This document shows positions 11,683 to 23,802 of a stretch of 64,000 bases of DNA, piece by piece. The DNA is from Shinisaurus crocodilurus (taxonomy: Eukaryota; Chordata; Lepidosauria; Squamata; Shinisauridae), in the NCBI GenBank assembly GCA_021292165.1, contig CM037879.1, forward strand, positions 37,106,339 to 37,170,338. The letters are read 5' to 3'. The notes below the pieces were generated by a model. It saw nothing but the letters and a program-made list of their open reading frames with translations. It was not told where the DNA came from and made no database searches. The position numbers and the translations under genes were made by a program. The number at the start of each line of letters is the position of its first letter. The first letter of the stretch is position 1.

Positions 11683-11918
11683 TATTTATTTATTTATTTA
11701 TTATATTTATACCCAACCTTTCCTGCAAGGAACCCAAGGCGGCTTACATTATCCTCATCATCCTCTCCATTTTATCCTCACAACAACCCTGTGAGGTAGG
11801 TGAGGCTGAGAGTCAGTGAATGGCCCAAAGTCACCCAGTGAGTTTCATGGCCGAGCGGGGACTAGAACCCAGATCTCCTGAGTCCCAGTCCAACACCCTA
11901 ACCACTATGCCACACTAG
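11683..11918 (-). mobile_element. tRNA-derived SINE (type A), - strand
   Basis: Same family as 7145-7386: TTTA-rich tail on the left, GAACCCAAGGCGGCTTACAT, ACAACAACCCTGTGAGGTAG, and a head ending CCACTATGCCACACTAG. It is the first element downstream of the INTS7 poly(A) region. Confidence 0.85.
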
Positions 11919-12381
11919 TAGTGATCCATAGAAACTGTTTGTTTGTCTCGCAGGCATCAGCCTGACAAACATACGAACCACTTGATAGGTGCCTGTACAT
12001 ATTTGGATTTCTCATCACTTGATTACTCAGCATGATGATTCAGAGCCAAATGTGGGAACTTCTTCCATTGAAAAGCACAATGTTTTAGGTCACAGGAAGT
12101 TCTATGTTAGGGTTTGCTCTGTGGTGAAGCCCACACATGGTGTGAACCAGCCAGTCCCTGGACACACTTCTGGTCTTGAAGGAAAACTTCAGATGCACGT
12201 AGGACTTTTCGCTGACTAAATCCTGACTACCGGTAATTTATCCTCTCTATTCTTTCCTGAACACTCAGGTTTTTTTTTAAAAAAAATCTAGCATAAACTA
12301 TAGTTGATTTAAGGACCTCCTTAAATGTTTCTTTACTTCATATTTCAAGCTTGCAGAAGGAATGAATGCAATGCATATAAG

Positions 12382-12527
12382 CAGGGCTTTTTTTCTGGTG
12401 GAACTCACCGGAACTGAGTTCCAGCACCTTTTCTTCTATTAATTGCATTACAATTTAATCGCCATCTACTCCCGAGGAAATGTAATCCAAGAGTTCCGGT
12501 ACCTTTTTCTCCAGAAAAAAAGCACTG
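12382..12527. mobile_element. hAT-type MITE with exact 8-bp duplication
   Basis: The termini are CAGGGCTTTTTTTCTGG and CCAGAAAAAAAGCACTG, imperfect complements, flanked by CATATAAG at 12374-12381 and 12528-12535. The 146-bp interior is non-coding. The exact duplication indicates a fairly recent insertion. Confidence 0.85.
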
Positions 12528-12899
12528 CATATAAGTAATAATTTTACAGAATTTTAGGACTGTAATTGCATTATATAACGTGTACAAAGATTATTTTCTT
12601 CACGACATTGAAATGAGGTTATATATTAAAGGAGACTTGCAGAAGGATTTGCAAATAAGCAGCCTTTCAGAATACATATGCTGATTGTCCAAAAGATCAA
12701 CATTAAACGGGGACATTCTGCATGTAGCAGCTTTCCATTTACATATAGAAAAGGCAAATAATCCGTAGCCTGCACTGAATCTGTTATATGTCAGTGATAG
12801 AGATTCTCTCCTTCTAGATTAATAATGCCAGCATGTCTATAGCCAGCATGAGCTTTGGCTATTGGGCGGTATAGAAATAAAATTAATAATATATCTCAT

Positions 12900-13060
12900 G
12901 CATTCAAAGCATTTAATATAATTTCAGGAATTCTTACAAAAGCCCTATAACATTGGTCAGTATTATCCCTATACTGCAGTTATAGTGTGAGCAAAACAGA
13001 GTTTGTTGCCTATGGTTTCCTTGTGTGTTAGTAGCTAAGGAGAAATTTGAATGGGGGGTG
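12900..13060. mobile_element. Old MIR/CORE-type SINE remnant
   Basis: Degenerate similarity to the MIR core: AAAAGCCCTATAACATTGGT, TATTATCCCTATACTGCAG, then TTGCCTATGGTTTCC. Heavily diverged, so the call is by pattern only. Confidence 0.4.
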
Positions 13061-14170
13061 GGGTTTTCAACCTCACACTTATAGCTACTATGCTATATCA
13101 GCTTTGCAAGTACAAGTATACCATGGACAGTAGTATACCACCCACAATATCCTACTTTAAGTGTACTGAGTTCAAAACAGCTTACATCAAAGTACGTGTG
13201 CTTAGGACGGCACTTGTCAGTAACCATTAAGAGGTGGGAAGCAGCCCTATTCATGGGATCACCAATGTGGAACCCACAGGTACCAATGTGCCCACAGGCA
13301 CCTCCCTCAGCACCAGATAGGCTCCCTGCCTGCCCCTCCTGATTTTTTAAAGCTTAAAAAAAAAAAAAGCAACGGGGAGGCTGGCATACTGCAAAGGAAA
13401 GCAATGGCCACTGGCACCATCTTTATTTCCGAGAATGCCTCTGGGCCCCACATGGGCCCCAGCGGGATTCTTAGAATATGTGGTTTGGCATTGGGGCTCA
13501 TATTACATCTCTGCTTTGTACTTAGGTTCTTGGGCAAGTTACTTTTCTTTTAGCCTCGCCAGTTTGCCTTTTGAGAAATGGGTGTTTTGTGATGGGCCAT
13601 CATGGCAGCCATTTTGTGAATGGGCAAAAACCCCACACTCCATGGTGGCCATTTTGTAAGAGCACCTACATAGCATGCTCAAAACTCCAAATGTGCCCAC
13701 TGGGCTAAAAAAGTTAATAATAAAGAGGAGGACGTGTGTCTGTCGGAGCACCATAGCACCAAGACCGTGAAACCTGGACACCAAAAAGATAGCATGCATA
13801 TTAAGGTGCCCCTGGGAGTATGTATCTCTGGGCTATTTGTTTCTACAATGCATTAATTTTAATTAAACATATTTGTGTGTTTTAAATGGGCAGGATCATC
13901 TTTGGTCACTAGGTGGCAAACTTCCCTAACCAGCACATAGTTCTGCAGTGTGAAGTGGGGGTGGGGAGTAGTCCAAGAGACAGAGTTATACAACTGCTGT
14001 GGGGCAGCCTCTCCTCAGGGGAATGGAGTGGACAGACCCTTCCCTTGGGGCAATAGGGGGGCACCATGGCAAAGACTGTGCCTAGCAGTGTCAGTGACTG
14101 GCTTCACTCAGGCGTGGGGGGGGGGGGGGACACGACAATTTATCCAAGTCAATCTGACAGCTGCAGAACT
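13061..14170. other. Intergenic, no gene seen
   Basis: No exon or confident element. Between about 13590 and 13660 the phrase GCCATTTTGT recurs, suggesting an old interspersed repeat. The homopolymer runs near 13360 and 14120 are simple sequence. Confidence 0.5.
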
Positions 14171-14172
14171 TT

Positions 14173-14400
14173 CATAGAATCATAGAGTTGGAAGGGGCCT
14201 ATAAGGCCATCAAGTCCAACCCCCTGCTCAATGCAGGAACCCAAGTCAAAGCATCCCTGACAGATGATTGTCCAGTTGCACCTTGAATGCCTCCAGACTG
14301 GGAGAGCCCACCACCTCCATAGGTAGTTGGTTCCATTGGCGTATTGCTCTAACAGGAAATTTTTCCTGATGTCTTGGCTTGACAACTTCTCTGAATAAAA
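14173..14400 (-). mobile_element. CR1 LINE 3' end, - strand
   Basis: On the - strand this reads through CAGGAAAAATTTCCTGTTAG-like sequence, a GTGGGCTCTCCCAGTCTGGA segment and CATTGAGCAGGGGGTTGGAC to TCTATGATTCTATGA. It matches the CR1 end of ORF2 and the 3'UTR also found at 39540 and 46495. Confidence 0.75.
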
Positions 14401-15715
14401 CAAAGGGCTATTACAATTTGTGTGAAGCCGGTTCTGTTTGCCAGCACTTTATATAGCGTTTCTTGGTAACTCTTATAAGAGGCCTTTAAGGGAACCTTTA
14501 AGGGATGAGGAACCTCCAGCCCACAGAGGCCTGCTAGGCTGTCCCATGCAGCCCACCGAGGTCCCAGTGGATGCCCCACTGCTCAGAGAAGGGTGAGGGG
14601 AGAGGCAACCCAGCTTCATTGGGATCCATCTCCTCAAGGTACAGCGCCTTGAAGCAGCAGTTCCGGAAGCCAGTTGCCTTTCCCCTTGGGAAAGGTGAGG
14701 ACTGAGTGGAGCCAGCAACATCAGGAGCTGGCTCAAGGTACCTGGTTCCTGAAGTAGCAGCAGCAGCAGCAGCTTCACTATAGCAGCAGACTGCGCAGAG
14801 ACGAAACGGGAGCTGCTCTGGTGGAATCTGGGGGGCCCTTCCCACCTTGGACTCCAACCACACCTACTGCTGGCATGCGGCCCCCAACATGCTTCCCAGG
14901 AGCCAAGCAGCCCTCAGTGCAAAAAAGGTTCACCATCTCTGCTGTAAGGTAAGTCAGTCATATTACTCTCATTTTGCAGATGGAGTGCTGAGGGAAGCCT
15001 AAGACTGACTCATACTTTCATGGATTTGAACCTGGAACCCCACCCCACAGTTTACATAGCCAGTAGGTTATTCATAGCTAGCTTTCAACATACCAAATTA
15101 TTGTTTGACCAAGGCTTAAGATGGAAACAGCTCACCTTCCTGTGGGAAATACTGCCAGCCTTAGCTCATTCAGTATCTAACTCGAAGGCTGCAGCCTAAT
15201 TAGTTCGAATCAATCGATCTTAATAGCGAGCTCAGCTGTTGCATGTTGAAGGGAGTGAAGCCAAAATGAGGCCCTAAGAAAGAAGAGGGAGGTATTGGCA
15301 TGTTCGAGACGAATCCAAGGTTTGCGGAAGTACCAACATTAATTGGGGTGGGGAGAAGACCAAAGGGTGGGAACTGGCCCCAAGATGGCCAGTGAGGACT
15401 CAACCATGCTCCGGGGCCACAGAATACTGATGGCTGTATCCAGTGGTGCCATGCCGCTGGTGGAAGGGGGCCACTGGTGAAATGGATTTCCCCGTGCCCT
15501 TCCCCCAGATTCAGTCTCTGCTATTTCTACTTAAAAGGATCAGGTAGCAGGTCTGGCTGAGCCCCCGGCCATCATAGAACCCAAGACCAAGTTATTTTGG
15601 CACCAGAGGCAGAAAATCCCATAAGCACCTCCCCCTCCCAGGCAGTAAAGATACAACAATAGCTCGAATAGCTAACCATTTGCTGCCCTTTCATAACATT
15701 TTAAGCCAGTGTGCA
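14401..15715. other. Intergenic, no gene seen
   Basis: There are open frames of about 100 codons on the - strand near 14534-14863, but no splice or protein-family support. A CAG trinucleotide run lies near 14757-14775, and 14940-15030 has weak MIR-like similarity. Nothing else is recognisable. Confidence 0.5.
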
Positions 15716-16172
15716 GGGCCGGTGCTACCATTAGGCCAACTAGGCAGCTGCCTAGGGCGCAGGGCTAAAGGGGGCACCAGAAACGCCTTGAAAAAAAATA
15801 CAGCGCTCTCAAGTGGGAAGGGGGGGGCGCTAAATATCTGATCTTGCCTAGGGTACCAAACTGCCTTGCACCGGTCCTGCCAGTGTGGTGTAGTGGTTAC
15901 AGTATTGGACTGGAACTCAGGAGATGGGGATTCTAGTCCCTGCTCGGCCATGAAGCTCACTGGATGACTTGGGCCAGTCACTGCCTCTCAGCCTAACCTA
16001 CCTCACAGGGTTGTTGTGAAGATAAAATGGAGAGGAGGAGGATTATGTAAGCCACCTTGAGTTCCTTGCAGGAAAAAAGGTAGGGTATAAATGTAATAAA
16101 ATAAAATAAAAATAAATAAATGTAAGCCACCTTGGGTTCCTTGCAGGAAGAAAGGCAGGATATAAATAAATA
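15716..16172 (+). mobile_element. tRNA-derived SINE (type A) interrupted by a hAT MITE
   Basis: The + strand SINE head CCAGTGTGGTGTAGTGGTTA starts at 15880, but its first eight bases also occur at 15716-15723, left of an inserted hAT MITE. The body (CTCACAGGGTTGTTGTGAAG) is followed by a tail in which the unit GTAAGCCACCTTG plus GTTCCTTGCAGGAA occurs twice (about 16047 and 16122), a duplicated 3' end. Confidence 0.85.
15724..15879. mobile_element. hAT-type MITE (CAGGGCCGGTGC family)
   Basis: The termini CAGGGCCGGTGC and GCACCGGTCCTG are near-perfect inverted repeats, flanked by exact 8-bp duplications CCAGTGTG (15716-15723 and 15880-15887). It is 156 bp, non-coding, and inserted in the first bases of a SINE. 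Sister copies are at 46754-46917 and, much longer, at 25304-26236. Confidence 0.92.
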
Positions 16173-16199
16173 ATTTAGGGGCGGGACCATAGCTTCGCA

Positions 16200-16378
16200 A
16201 GGGGCCATAGCTCAGTGGTAGAGCCCATGTTTTGCATGCAGAAGGTCCCAGGCTAGGAAAGAAGAGCTAGGAAAGACTCCTGTCAGAAACCTTGGAGATG
16301 CACTGTCCATCAGTGTTGACAATAGTGGTCTTGATGGACCAATGGTCTGACTGGGCATAGCTTCCTATGTTCCTAGTG
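16200..16378 (+). mobile_element. tRNA-derived SINE (type B)
   Basis: It begins GGGGCCATAGCTCAGTGGTA, a tRNA-like A box, with GCATGCAGAAGGTCCCAGG next. The B box is damaged. The body reads TTGATGGACCAATGGTCTGA and the tail CATAGCTTCCTATGTTCCTA. Same family as 4831-5010. Confidence 0.75.
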
Positions 16379-16939
16379 GCAGCTGTTTCACTACTGTAAT
16401 AAGCCCCAGACATTCAACACCTGTGGTAAGAAACTTGCTGCCTTTTAAAAAAAAGAGAGCCAAAATTTTGATGTTCCTGCATACGCTGCTGCCCGGTCCC
16501 AAATGAATTTCATGCTGTGTGTCACACAATGGTTTCTTGATGCTAGTTAGTGCCATTACATCTCCGCTGCTGGAAAAAGGATGCCAACTGTCATTCTAAA
16601 TTTAATTTGCTCTGAGCGCTTGTTATCTCTAGCATATTTTCCGCACAATCTGCTGGCTGCCATTTCCCAAGCAGAGCCACCTTTTGTTTCTCTGCTGTTC
16701 CCTGGAATGCTTCTTTATTCAAGGAAGACTCCCAGTTTTTGGGTGGATCTCATTCCACAACACAACAAATTTCCAAGGAAATTGCAGCATTTAAGTAGCA
16801 AACAGATGAAAGAAATTGTGTGCACTTTGACCAAGGAGTGGAGAGCATTTTTTTTCCTCCTGTGAGTCAATCAAAATATCTTTTTCACTTTCCACTGCTA
16901 ACCTTCAATTACACAGCTTTACCAAAAAAAACTTTAGAG

Positions 16940-17559
16940 CAGGGGTGGGCAACACATTATTTATTCATTTATTTATTTAATACATTTTTATACCACCCAA
17001 TAGCCGAAGCTCTCTGGGCGGTTTACAACAGTTAAAACCATAAAATACAATATAATATAACTATAAAATTATAGTTTAGGGACCAACTAACATGCTTCCA
17101 TCCTCTTAATCAATTGAATTCCACATTCCAAAAATATAACATATCCTGACAAGGCATACTCCCCTTCCCCTTTATTAATACATAGTCTAATAATTGATTC
17201 CATATATCCATAAAATTATTCTTCTTTAACTGTCCCTTTTTGCATTTGATACTACAAGTTAGTTTATCATTTAGGGCTATATCCCAAACTTCCTTATACC
17301 AATCAGTTATTAGAAAAACATGTTGTACTTTCCATTTCCTCACTATCATTAACCTAGCCACAGTTAACAAGTTTACAATTAGTTCCTTCGTATTTTGGGC
17401 ACAAGTGACTTTATCGGTTTGCCCCCTATAGGCCACTGCTGCAGTTTGCTGCCAAAATTTGGCAGCACACCAGAATTCAGTGGCAGTGGAAGTGCAACCT
17501 CTGGGAGGTTCTGGGGGGTTGAAATTGGACCCTGGAGTCCCCAAAGTTGCCCACCTCTG
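16940..17559. mobile_element. hAT-type element hosting nested LINE sequence
   Basis: The left terminus CAGGGGTGGGCAAC and right terminus GTTGCCCACCTCTG are inverted repeats with one mismatch. The flanks CTTTAGAG (16932-16939) and CTTTAGAA (17560-17567) match at 7 of 8 positions. The interior contains an L1 3' fragment and a short SINE-like tail, so other elements inserted into it later. Confidence 0.75.
17105..17420 (-). pseudogene. L1 LINE ORF2 C-terminal fragment, - strand
   Basis: The - strand frame encodes a stretch with RLMIVRKWKVQ, ITDWYKEVWDIALNDKLTC and KGSMPCQDMLYFWN, which is the same C-terminal L1 ORF2-like tail seen on the + strand at 48213-48467. Only the end of the element is present and it is nested in a hAT-type element. 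There is no clear poly(A) tail. Confidence 0.7.
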
Positions 17560-17567
17560 CTTTAGAA

Positions 17568-18720
17568 AAAATTGAATCTTTTTGGTTCAACTCCAATAGA
17601 TTACACAATAGAAGAAAGACTGTACACAGCAGAACTTGTGCATAGCATGGTTACTTCATTACCAATTAAATAATTCCTTGATGACCTCAGTAATTTATTT
17701 CCCTGTTTCTTAGAAGCAATTCAAGACATACAGCCAAAATAGGTCCATTTTGCAGCACCGCCATTGCCAAGACTTACACAGAGGGGCAGGACAAAATACA
17801 GCAAAACTCTCATGACTCATCCAAAATAAAATGCCTGCGGAAGGAATGCCACTGTGTCAACCTGTGGAGTCCAAATTATTGAAGAATTGCTCTTGCCACA
17901 CCTATTCTAGAGTTGGCAAGCATCCCTAATTTTAGGTATGATTTTAGCTCAAGATCTCTGATCCTAATGAGCACAGGGGTTTTTTTTTCCTGTGGTGGGC
18001 CCATTTTCAAGACTTCTACATTCAGGGAACCTTCCATACTGACCTGCCTGTGGAGGATGCCTTCCACATCTGTCATGGAACCCTTGCACGCTGAAGAGCT
18101 CCAGAATATGCCCCACTTTCAGTTAATGCAGGGGTGTCAAACTTCTTTCAGCTTGAACTCAATTCCGAAGAAATTCTCCGGAGGAGGGGGATGCAATTTC
18201 AGCAGGGCCAAAGGCAAAGGGGTGGGGCCAAAATACCAAAAAATACCAAGAATGCCAGCATGTGTTAACTTAAAGCTCTTGTTGCAAGTCACTAAGCCTT
18301 AGAAGAGACATTTCAACCTTTTAGAATGGGGGGGGGGGAACGACACAAAAGCTAGGAAGGAGGACTCCAGAATCTGATCCTTACAGCTGCTGTCGAAAGA
18401 ACCTTAGCACCTGCATTATGAGGTAATAAAAGTTACCTCGGAGGACCTCAGAGGGGGTTTTTGTGGGGGGAGGAGAGGCCAGGATTCAAGAAATCCTATG
18501 GCTGACCCAGCCCCGCCCTCCCTCCACTAGAAGGGCCCAACTAGAAGGGGGAGAAACAACAACAAAGGAGGACAGAGAGGCGAAAATAAATCTCTGTCGC
18601 TCTTCCTGCCCTGCTGGCAGAAGCCAGGCAAAGCATTGGATACTTGGGAGACTCCAAGATCGGACGGAGGCTTCTGTCCAACAAAGGCTCAACTGATAGG
18701 AGTCCACCCTAAGGAAACCT
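17568..18720. other. Intergenic with hAT-like remnant
   Basis: From about 18130 (CAGGGGTGTCAAACTTCTTT) to 18350, the sequence resembles the elements at 26374 and 35240 (shared words TTAAAGCTCTTGTTGC and CATTTCAACCTTTTAGAATG). The remainder holds no gene I can recognise. Confidence 0.5.
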
Positions 18721-20121
18721 TGTCGTGACCCCGATCCTGCATTCTAGCACTCTGACACAGGAGACTCCAATCAGTGAGATCCTTTTATTACAGCAAATCC
18801 CACGGCATAAGCTTAATGGTTACAGTCTTCAGAAATCATATAGCTGATGGCATTTTGCTACAGGCTCTTAAAATTGTTCCACATCAGGGTAGGGGACTGG
18901 AATGTCTCTTAGGGACCACATTCCCCTACATTCCACCCCAAGGGAAGGATCGGATCGGAGCCAATCCCTAATGCTCCTCAGACAAGGGAAGGATTGGAGC
19001 CAATTCCAGATGCTCCTGCGACAAGGGAAGGGATCCTAGAAACAGGCCTGACTTACCCACACACCCCCATAGAGAGCTGAACCAACCTTGCCACTGAGTT
19101 GGAACCTCTGGAGTGCTGTACGTCTTGGCCCTTAGGATCTGCGCAACTCCTAGCTGCTCCTCCAATAGGGGGAAGGACCGGAGCCCTATTGCTCTTGTGG
19201 ACAAGGGAAGGAATCTAGAAGAGGACCTGAACCAGCATGACCACAGAGGTCAAAACCAACCCTGCCACTTTGGTTGGCCCCTCTGGGTACTGTATGTCCA
19301 AGCCTCTTGACAATCAGGGTCCAGAACAAGATCAGACTTCAGTCCAAAGTACTTCCCCACACACAGATTCCAACATCCAAAGCTCCCAGCCTTGGAATCT
19401 CTACACCACATGGGTTGAGGCATAGGAAAGTCCAGAAGTAGGAAATAGCCCCAAGCTAGCCGGGCTCTGGGCTCCTTGACAAAGACATAATCCATAGCCA
19501 CGAGAATGCACAGTCTATGAAAAGTATGACAGTCCTTTTCATGGCAGGTTCTTGACAGTAAAAGTCCAAAGAGAAGAAAGTCCAAATTAGGTAGAGTCCA
19601 CATGCAGAGTGCTCCCAATAGCTCTGTCGGTGATAGATCCGAACAGAAGGATGCAGACAGGGGAAATGAGAGAAAGATGTTCCTATCAAAGGCTCTGGAG
19701 GCTAAGCACTGACTTAAAATCAAAGGTGCGGCCATCTTAAACCCCTTCCTTACAAAAACCACTAATTGACAAGGGAACTGGCCCATCTACGAGGCCCCTA
19801 TCCCACCTGGGTTCTCCCTTCTGCCCTTCAGGGGTGACGCTTCAACCAGAGTGACACCTCTGCAAGCCACCCCTCCCCTCTCTTGGAGTTCCCAGAGAGG
19901 GCTGCCAGCTCCTATCTCTGCAAGGCCGAAGTTGCAGCTGGACAGGGGAGACAAGTCGACTCCCGCCTGCTTTCTCCTGAGAACGCTGACAGGAATAAGC
20001 TCACGCTGGTCTTGACATTCCACAGACTGACTAGGCCCTCAAACCCTTCCAAACCATTACTGACCGGTTTCTGGTTATGAACTAGAAGGCCCACTGTATG
20101 ACTGAAACTAAACCCCCACCA
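18721..20121 (-). mobile_element. Solo LTR candidate, 1.4 kb, - orientation
   Basis: On the + strand the block starts TGTCGTGACCCC and ends CCCCCACCA. It is therefore TG...CA bounded, and it is flanked by exact 5-bp duplications AACCT (18716-18720 and 20122-20126). On the - strand an AATAAAA polyadenylation signal lies near 18785, as expected near the end of R. The interior contains imperfect direct repeats of a GACAAGGGAAGGAT-type unit (18940-19210). No internal retroviral genes remain, so it is a solo LTR. The family is not identified. Confidence 0.65.
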
Positions 20122-20126
20122 AACCT

Positions 20127-21590
20127 ATGGTTCCTCAGCTCACTGAGAAACTAATGCACTAGATAAAGTTGGAAAAGCCTGGGAGGAACCCAGCGATAGC
20201 CACTCCATGAGCTGAGAATATTTTTTATTAGCAGATCATGCTGGCAAATATTCCTCCTTTGAATTTTATATGTATTTAATATTTTTAGTTTTCTTTCTTG
20301 GATAGGGACTGTGGTGGTTCTGACCTCCATTCCTGGGGTGGGGGGAGAGTGGGGGAGAGAAGTGATGGGGTCAATGTTGTGCACACACTCATGAAATCAC
20401 CAAGTTGATTCAGTTAAATCCTCAATTTGTAAGAGAACAATGAAGGTAGATTGAGTCATTTTGAAGTGTTTTCAACAGAGACAAGCCCAGCAGGATTAAC
20501 ACACAGGTAGGCACTCAATTTGATTACAAAGAAGTGGAGGGAATAAACATGTCTGGCAAATATTTCTTGATAGTCAATTCCTCGCATTCGTTCCCTTTAG
20601 TATTCTCTTACAACCTCTGCTTGGGTCCAGTGTAGGTGCTCTCCAAAACTTGTCCCTAGTGTAAGCTCCTGCAAATTATTTCTGGTGTGAAAAGCTGATC
20701 CAAGTAGCAACGCTAGGTTTGTCTGGGTTTTAACGCAGATCGCTGTCAAGCTGAAATTGATTTAACCAACAGCTGGCCGTCGGAGCAGGTAGCCCTGGGA
20801 ATTCAGCTTCCACAATTCAAGTCGCAGCTTTTCAAAGAACGGAAAATGTTGCTGGCTGAATTGAAATGTATACAGTGTGCGAAGATGCACATCCACATGA
20901 CTGTCATGTGCTGGGTTTGCTGGTCTGCCCTTGCACCCTTCCTGCAGCTGACTTGGTTCATTTTGCTTGCCACATTCGGTAATTGTGTATTGGAGAAGCC
21001 TGTTCTATGTGACTTCCTTTTTCTTTTTTCTTTTAATAGCTGTTCTGAGCAATGTCATCCATCTATAAATGCAAAAGTGGTTCAAAGAGAATCCAGATAT
21101 TGTTTAATAGGTTCATACCATAACCTTGTTCTGGTCTACCGGGTGCTAACGCAGATTGTATTGCTACTCTGTATTGGCACCAAAGGAGGCTTCCCTTGGA
21201 ATGCAAAGAGCAGTTTTGGAGAGGCAATTTTTGTCAGGACCATGGCAGGGAGAGAGAATTAGGTAAGCTCCCCAGCACCACCACCAAATTGTCCTGAGGC
21301 TGCTCGGGCTTCCCTTCTGCTATTTACGTAACCAAAAAAGCATTCCTCCTGATAACTGCATTGATGCAATTAATGTCACCTCTGATTTAGCCTTGAAGAT
21401 TACCAATAAACAGGGTTGTTTGTGCTCTAAGGGCCAAACTTGATGCAATCAGACCTGCTGATATTTTAAGAAAAATTAATAACAGCTCAGGGTGGGGAAA
21501 TCCAATCAGAACCATGGCACTGGGGTAGGGGGTGTTAACCCTTCCCCGTGCTATTTTCCTGGTTGAAATCTCCCCCAGCTACTATATGCC
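20127..21590. other. Intergenic, no gene seen
   Basis: The longest frame here (20846-21262 +, 138 codons) has no domain and no splice context. I see no transposon boundary in this stretch. Confidence 0.5.
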
Positions 21591-21597
21591 TGTAGAG

Positions 21598-22013
21598 CAG
21601 GGGTGGGGAACTATGATGGGGGTGGGGTGGGGTGGTTAGCCCCCCCACCCAGCCCTCAGCTGGCCTGATGATGTCACAGAATATGGCCATGCGCCCAGCA
21701 TCCTCCTCCAGCCAGCACTTCGGTCAGGGACCCAGATTCACCTCCCCTACACCTTCCCCCATCGGGGAACATCGGGTTGGTGAAGCTCTCTCTCAATGCA
21801 ATACTCACTTGCCCAATTGGGACAATCGCGGCACACTAAGGGAATTCTTACTGTTATCTCTGATCAATGATTGGAGATAACAGCGGGGATTTCTCTTCCT
21901 GCTATTCCCCAAGGGGAGCAGCTTGGGGAGGGGCCTCAGCTGAAGACCTACAGGCCGGATGAGCTGACCTAGTGAGCTACATCAGCCTGTGGACTGAAAG
22001 TTCCCCATCCTTG
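21598..22013. mobile_element. hAT-type MITE
   Basis: Left end CAGGGGTGGGGAACT and right end AGTTCCCCATCCTTG are imperfect inverted repeats. The flanks CTGTAGAG (21590-21597) and CAGTAGAG (22014-22021) match at 7 of 8 bases. 416 bp, non-coding. Confidence 0.7.
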
Positions 22014-22021
22014 CAGTAGAG

Positions 22022-23095
22022 GAAAACACACCCATCCTTGCAACTTAGAACTTTTCACACAGGAAATTGTTTGCAGCTGTTTACAGGTGAAGGGTCATGT
22101 TTCAGAGATGTCCTACATTGGACCCAAGCAAAAGTTGTTAGAGGACACTAAAAGAAATGAGTCACCTATGGTCACCCCAACTATGGTGAAATATATTGTA
22201 TTTCTATTTAAATTAAAGTAACTCTTTCTAAATTTGCATCTGTATGTATAGATTAGCAAATGCAAATTTTGAGCATATCTGTGCTGTCATTTGGCCTTTT
22301 TTCTTTTTGGTGATGCATTTCCTCTCTTTTCACAATGTGTAAATGGGTACTACATTGGGGACAAGATGATACCCCAAAGACCCTCTTCTGCCCCTGTGGA
22401 CAGAGTAGTAATTGTACCTGGGAACTGACCTCCTTGAACACACGTGAGCTCCTTGCAAAGAAACAACTTGGCAGAATTTAGATTTCTATGGCATTTGTCT
22501 GCTTTGTCTGTAAAGAGTTTGTGTATCTACTCACTAGCTGGTACATTCTATCTTGTTGACAGATGATTTGTGAAGCTCAACAGCTAGGATGGATGCAAAA
22601 GAATGGGAACAGTGTTGCATTTCCAGGTAAGAGATCAATTTCCCTCTGCAGAGTTCAAATCAGGCAAATGATATGTCTGTTCCTGTGTTTTTGCCATGAT
22701 GGCAAAATGTCTTGATGAATTTCAGAACTGGGCTTCTTTGTTTTGCTTCATAATTCCTCAGAGCTAAGTACATAATTTATGACCTGAGGAAGGAGTAGGG
22801 CTCGGAGTCATGACTCAGTTGTACCACAATGCAATATTAAAGCCTCCGAGAGACATCAATGACAAGCCTGGTAAACTGGTTACAGGAATCTGAGATGCCA
22901 AACAGCGATACAGTTGCCTAATCACTGCTTCGTGAAACCAAGGAGGAGAATCGTATAGCAGCATCCAAAGAACGGCAACACAATCTGAGCCCAAACAGAC
23001 AACTGTTCTGCTGCACCGCCAACCAAACCTGATGTATGAAAAGATCTAACGGTCGGTAGGTGCACTGGCTGTAGGATGATGCCGTAGATTTATTT
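22022..23095. other. Intergenic, no gene seen
   Basis: No repeat boundary, conserved frame or RNA gene is recognisable in this stretch. Confidence 0.5.
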
Positions 23096-23328
23096 ATTTA
23101 TTTATTAGATTTATATCCCGCCTTTCTTCCTGCAAGGAACCTAAGGTGGCTTACATAATACTCCCTCCTCCTCTCTCCATCTTATCCTCACAACAACCCT
23201 GTGAGGTAGGTTAGGCTGAGAGTCAGTGACTGGCCCAAAGTCACCCAGTGAGCTTCATGGCAGAGTGGGGACTAGAACCTGGATCTCCCGAGTCCCAGTC
23301 CAACACTCTAACCATTACACCACACTGG
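23096..23328 (-). mobile_element. tRNA-derived SINE (type A), - strand
   Basis: Tail TTTATTTATTTATTAGATTT, body CAACAACCCTGTGAGGTAGG, head ending ATTACACCACACTGG. The short word GTAGAT flanks both ends and is probably the remaining target duplication. Confidence 0.85.
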
Positions 23329-23581
23329 TAGATGGGATTTCTGAAGAACTAGCTTCCATATACACAACTAAATACATCTGGTGGTAGTTGAACTTAGAAC
23401 AGCTAAAGTTAAATACCGTACCCTTTACATTCTACTGATTTAAATGGAAAACTTGAACACATACTGAAATTTCTCCCATTGAAATCAATGGGACTTAATG
23501 TGCTTAATTTTGACTAGATCATGCCCTGTGTTGTTGTCGTCTCGTAAATAATCTAGTACCAAATTCTAAAATGAGGGTTGA

Positions 23582-23802
23582 CCCGTTGGAATGAATGAGA
23601 CTTAAGTTAGACTAACACTGGATACAACCCAGAGTAATGAGTTATTTATATCAGTGGGTGCTGGTTTACAGTGGATGTAATTAACTCACTGATTATCATG
23701 GATAATGCAGTTTGGGGACGGATGCTATTGGGGAGGTTCGGAGATGAAGTATACCCTGAGCTCATGCATTTAAATTCCCAGTGGTAATTCCGCAAGGGAA
23801 GT
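23582..23802 (+). repeat. Donor segment of a local inverted duplication
   Basis: This 221-bp stretch recurs as its reverse complement at 25478-25698 with one substitution visible (GGGGAGG here, GGGAAGG in the copy read on the same strand). It starts CCCGTTGGAATGAATGAGAC and ends GGTAATTCCGCAAGGGAAGT. It contains no gene. The recurring copy lies inside a DNA transposon. Confidence 0.95.

Noticed and set aside
16200..16260. Possible tRNA gene
   Set aside because: The A box is good but the B box is damaged and no cloverleaf closes. It is the head of a SINE.
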